Below, one piece after another: positions 6,594 to 9,014 of a stretch of 9,014 bases of DNA. Position numbers and translations under genes: made by a program. The notes under the pieces are model-generated. The model made no database searches. It was given only the letters and a program-made list of their open reading frames with translations, and had not been told where the DNA came from. Source of the DNA: Rhodospirillales bacterium Alpha_05 (GTDB taxonomy: Bacteria; Pseudomonadota; Alphaproteobacteria; Rhodospirillales; Rhodospirillaceae); NCBI GenBank assembly GCA_001603335.1, contig LUYR01000315.1:1-9014 (forward strand). Direction: 5' to 3'. Within the stretch, counting starts at the first letter, position 1; every line of letters starts with the position of its first letter.

Positions 6594-7547
6594 TTGCAGA
6601 AATCGCCTGAGAGTTCCCCATCGGGGACGCCCCCCGGACTCCCGAGAACGCAAGCGCCGCGCTCGATCGCAGCCATGGAACACGAAACCGGCCTAACCCG
6701 CGACGTCGTGCGCAAGTGGGAAACCCGCTACGGATTTCCCCGTCCCGACCGTGACGCCAACGGCAGCCGCGTCTACCCCGCGAATCAGGTCGCTTCCCTT
6801 CGTTTGATCCGGCAGTTGCTCGGTGCTGGACTGCGGCCGGGCAAGGTGGTCGGCCTCGAGCACGCCACGCTGGAAGCGATGGCCGAGCGGCTCGAGCCGC
6901 CGCCACCCGTACAGTTTGGCCAGGACAACTTCATCGCGGAAGCGCTCGCGGCCCTGCTCGCGCACGACCTCCCTCGACTGTCGAAACACTTAAAGCGCGC
7001 ATTGCTCCAGCAAGGTATATCGCCCTTCCTGCGCCAGTCCCTGCACACTCTCATCGCAACCGTCGGCGACTTGTGGAAGCGCGGCGAGATCCGGCTGTTC
7101 GAGGAGCACCTCTTCACCCAGGTGACGAGCAACCTGTTGCACGAAACGATCGCCAACCTCGCCAGCCCCTCGGGCAGCCCGCGCGTCCTGCTGTCGACGC
7201 CACCGGAAGAGCTGCACACCCTGGGATTGCTGATGGTGGAAATCGAATTGTCGCTCCAAGGGGCATGCTGCGTCGGTCTGGGGGCCCAGACGCCGGGCGC
7301 GGAAATTGCCGAGGCCGCCGAAGGGTGCGACATCGATATCGTCGGGTTGTCCTTCAGCGCGACGTTTCCAAAGCGCAATTCCACACGCTTCATCACCGAT
7401 CTCCGCCAGCATCTCGATCCCGCGATCGAGCTTTGGGTCGGCGGCCAAGGCAAGGCGCACTTAGCGCAGTTCCCCGGCATACGTTACATCCGGAATTTGG
7501 ACGAACTGGAGAGCGCCACCCACGGCTGGCGGGAACGCCATCGCTGA
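6594..7547 (+). CDS. MerR-type regulator with cobalamin-binding domain (CarH/LitR-like)
   Basis: The 317-residue protein combines three parts. A MerR winged helix at about 24-100 shows SIAAMEHETGLTRDVVRKWETRYG, then a wing with GSRVYPANQV. A four-helix B12-cap domain spans about 110-190. A Rossmann cobalamin-binding domain spans about 196-305. The cap has Trp161 and Glu171-His172, matching the Wx9EH signature of adenosylcobalamin photoreceptors. The Rossmann part has Glu206-x-His208-x-x-Gly211, then S-x-S at 253-255 (usually SxL) and Gly283-Gly284, at the normal spacings of 41 and 27. His208 would be the cobalt ligand. By analogy with CarH/LitR it would repress target promoters in the dark and release them in light. 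The residue after Trp161 is Lys. The TTG at 6594 is chosen because no other start lies between it and Met28, which is inside the helix-turn-helix; the ribosome site (GAGAG) is weak. No carotenoid or photolyase gene is visible nearby. Confidence 0.88.
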   Translation: MQKSPESSPSGTPPGLPRTQAPRSIAAMEHETGLTRDVVRKWETRYGFPRPDRDANGSRVYPANQVASLRLIRQLLGAGLRPGKVVGLEHATLEAMAERLEPPPPVQFGQDNFIAEALAALLAHDLPRLSKHLKRALLQQGISPFLRQSLHTLIATVGDLWKRGEIRLFEEHLFTQVTSNLLHETIANLASPSGSPRVLLSTPPEELHTLGLLMVEIELSLQGACCVGLGAQTPGAEIAEAAEGCDIDIVGLSFSATFPKRNSTRFITDLRQHLDPAIELWVGGQGKAHLAQFPGIRYIRNLDELESATHGWRERHR

Positions 7548-7571
7548 TCACCCGTGTGGAGGTGCCGTCGG

Positions 7572-8909
7572 TTAGACCAAAATCATCGCCGACGCGGGGG
7601 CGAGGGCAACTTCGACCCGGTTTTCCTGCGCCGCGACCTGCGCACCACCGATGACGTCGATCAAGCGGCGATTGCCGAGCGCGTCGTGCCGCAGGGTCAG
7701 CCGCGCCGCCTCCATTCCTGCGTTCGCCGCCACCACCGCGAGGTCGTCGCCCGCCCGTCGCAGGCAGGCGAAGGCGCGCGGCGCGACGTGCAGCGGCTGG
7801 TAATCGCCTTCGCGCAGCGCCGGGTGTGCCGCCCGTGCGCGGGCGAGCGCGGCGATCAGCGGCATCAACTCCGAATGCGGCAGCGAAGTCAGGTCGCCGG
7901 GTTGCAGTTCGGGTCGCAACGGCCAATCGTGGTCGGTTTCGTGGTGTTCGCCAGGAATCCCGGCCTCGCTGCCGTAGTAGACGAACGGCACGCCCGGCAG
8001 CCCGAACAGCAGCACATGCAACGGCGCGAGGTGGGCCGCATGCTTGAGCTTCGTCGCGATGCGCGGGGTGTCGTGGTTGTCGAGGAAGGTGCCGAGCGGC
8101 AGGCCGCGCAGCGTGCCCTTTGGCCCGAACTGGCGGTCGAGGGTGTGGGCGAGCTCGAACATGTTGCCGTCGTTGAACGACGACCACAGCGCCTTGTGCA
8201 GCACGTAGTTGGTGACCGAATCGTTGCCCGCGTCGGTCCAGCGGCGGTAGTCGCCGTGGATCGCCTCGGCAAGCAGCCAGAAGTCCGGCCGCTTGGCGCG
8301 GCAGCGTGCCGCGAGCTCGGCCTGGAAGCCGAGGGAGAGCACGTCCGCCGCGTCGAGGCGGATACCGTCGATGTCGTAGGCGTCGATCCAGCCCTCGGCG
8401 GTGGCGACGAGGTACTCGCGGGTTTCCGGGTTCTGGGTATTCAGCGTCACCAGGATGTCGTGGCCGCGCCAGGTTTCGTAATGGAAGGATTCGCCGCGCG
8501 GACCGGGCGTGTCGAAATCGAGGATGAACCAAGCCGCGAAGCGCGAGTCCCGGCCCTTCGCCAGCACGTCCTGAAACGCCCGGTGGCCGCGCCCGACGTG
8601 GTTGAACACGCCGTCGAGCATCACGTTGATCCCCCGCGCGTGCGCTGCGGCGACAAGGCGCGCGAGGTCGGCATCGCTGCCGAGGCGGCGGTCGACGCGG
8701 CGCAGGTCGAGGATGTCGTAGCCGTGGGTGGCGGACTCGCAAACCGGGCCGAGCAGCAACCCGCCGAGGCCGAGCGCGGCGATATGGTCGAGCCAGGATT
8801 CGAGATTTTCCAGGCGTGGCGTCGCTTCGCCTCCCGGATTGACGCGCGGCGCACCGAGGCAGCCGAGTGGAAACAGATGGTAGAAACTCGCGCTACGCCC
8901 CCAGGACAT
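7572..8909 (-). CDS. GH13 alpha-amylase-family glycoside hydrolase
   Basis: The predicted protein has 445 residues, with a TIM-barrel catalytic domain and a small C-terminal beta domain from about 365. The four GH13 conserved regions are present: DGVFNH (99-104), GIRLDAADV with nucleophile Asp186, LLAEAIHGD with acid/base Glu215, and FLDNHDTPR with Asp280. The enzyme should therefore be active on alpha-glucosidic bonds. HGYDILDLRRVD near 62-73 is also typical. No signal peptide is seen, so it is probably cytosolic and acts on maltodextrins or related glucans. The exact specificity (amylase, cyclomaltodextrinase or glucosyltransferase) cannot be decided. I chose the ATG at 8909: it begins MSWGRSASFYHLFPLG, the expected first barrel strand, and follows GGAGG (8914-8918) by 4 nt. 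The frame stays open to the window edge, but the extra residues are out-of-frame reading of the upstream gene. It overlaps that gene by 17 bp and converges on the MerR-B12 gene, with 24 bp between the stops. Confidence 0.93.
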   Translation of the reverse strand: MSWGRSASFYHLFPLGCLGAPRVNPGGEATPRLENLESWLDHIAALGLGGLLLGPVCESATHGYDILDLRRVDRRLGSDADLARLVAAAHARGINVMLDGVFNHVGRGHRAFQDVLAKGRDSRFAAWFILDFDTPGPRGESFHYETWRGHDILVTLNTQNPETREYLVATAEGWIDAYDIDGIRLDAADVLSLGFQAELAARCRAKRPDFWLLAEAIHGDYRRWTDAGNDSVTNYVLHKALWSSFNDGNMFELAHTLDRQFGPKGTLRGLPLGTFLDNHDTPRIATKLKHAAHLAPLHVLLFGLPGVPFVYYGSEAGIPGEHHETDHDWPLRPELQPGDLTSLPHSELMPLIAALARARAAHPALREGDYQPLHVAPRAFACLRRAGDDLAVVAANAGMEAARLTLRHDALGNRRLIDVIGGAQVAAQENRVEVALAPASAMILV

Positions 8910-9014
8910 CCGGCCTCCGGCTTTTGAGCAGCGCCGCCAGCGCGGCGGCGTCGTGGTGCGCGAGTCCGCGCGCATATGCGGCGACGGCCTCGGGCGCAGC
9001 CTCGGCGGCAAGGC
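8893..9014 (-). CDS. Unidentified gene, C-terminal 39 residues only
   Basis: The last 39 residues of a gene entering from the right edge can be read on the minus strand, ending in TAG at 8893-8895. The sequence is Ala/Leu-rich and helical in character (LAAEAAPEAVAAYARGLA, then a DAAALAALLKSRRPD tail). I do not recognise a family. This frame is preferred over the other two minus-strand frames because they read as Arg/Pro-rich or Cys/Arg-rich shadow sequence. In addition, the 17-bp overlap with the GH13 ATG at 8909 is typical of translationally coupled genes. The GH13 ribosome-binding site lies inside this gene. The pair is probably one operon, which suggests a carbohydrate-related role, but that is only inference. 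Confidence 0.6.
   Translation of the reverse strand, partial: LAAEAAPEAVAAYARGLAHHDAAALAALLKSRRPDVLGA

Noticed and set aside
6675..7547. ATG start at 6675 for the MerR-B12 regulator.
   Set aside because: It would remove the first residues of the helix-turn-helix (SIAAM) and has no ribosome site, so the TTG at 6594 is preferred.
7554..8927. A 457-codon plus-strand open frame and a 449-codon minus-strand frame (7393-8742) over the GH13 gene.
   Set aside because: Both give low-complexity Arg/Ala/Val-rich translations without motifs, while the GH13 frame holds all four conserved regions.
1..9014. A new defence, toxin-antitoxin, CRISPR or prophage system.
   Set aside because: All recognisable genes are housekeeping, metabolic or sensory. 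No nuclease, toxin, integrase or spaced repeat array was seen on either strand.

Overview
The window is GC-rich chromosomal DNA, apart from one AT-rich intergenic patch. It most resembles an alphaproteobacterium, probably of the Rhodospirillales. That call rests on the high G+C coding sequence, a soluble tandem-PAS chemoreceptor, a GC-rich extragenic hairpin cluster of a kind I associate with that group, and Aat and ParE proteins of ordinary proteobacterial type. No rRNA, tRNA, CRISPR array, transposase or phage gene is visible, and the taxonomic call is inference.

Left part (1-3353): the 3' end of aat (Leu/Phe-tRNA-protein transferase) runs rightward. It meets parE (topoisomerase IV subunit B), which runs leftward, and the two stop codons overlap by 4 bp. 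A gap of about 260 bp follows. It holds a G-rich tract in the presumed parE leader and a 144-bp mirror-symmetric cluster of five nested hairpins (2731-2874). Beyond it lies a RidA/YjgF-family gene, also leftward.

Middle (3354-6319): the RidA-family gene is divergent from serA, an Escherichia coli-type 3-phosphoglycerate dehydrogenase with a C-terminal ACT domain. The pairing is suggestive because canonical RidA removes 2-aminoacrylate derived from serine. serA ends at a 32-nt perfect palindrome that looks like a bidirectional terminator. It is shared with a convergent gene for a soluble chemoreceptor (PAS-PAS-MCP signalling domain, BdlA-like layout) whose two PAS domains are about 70% identical to each other.

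Right part (6320-9014): the chemoreceptor gene is divergent from a MerR-type regulator with a cobalamin-binding C-terminal half. The regulator carries the Wx9EH and ExHxxG signatures of CarH/LitR-type B12 photoreceptors. Both genes appear to start with TTG, and the AT-rich gap between them (44% G+C over 6361-6540 by hand count) holds a 13-nt inverted repeat. Converging on the regulator is a leftward gene for a cytoplasmic GH13 alpha-amylase-family enzyme with all three catalytic acids. Its start overlaps the end of an unidentified gene that runs off the right edge.

Most of the window is core metabolism and housekeeping. The places worth a second look are the covarying hairpin element, the B12/light-type regulator facing a soluble chemoreceptor, and the RidA-serA divergent pair.
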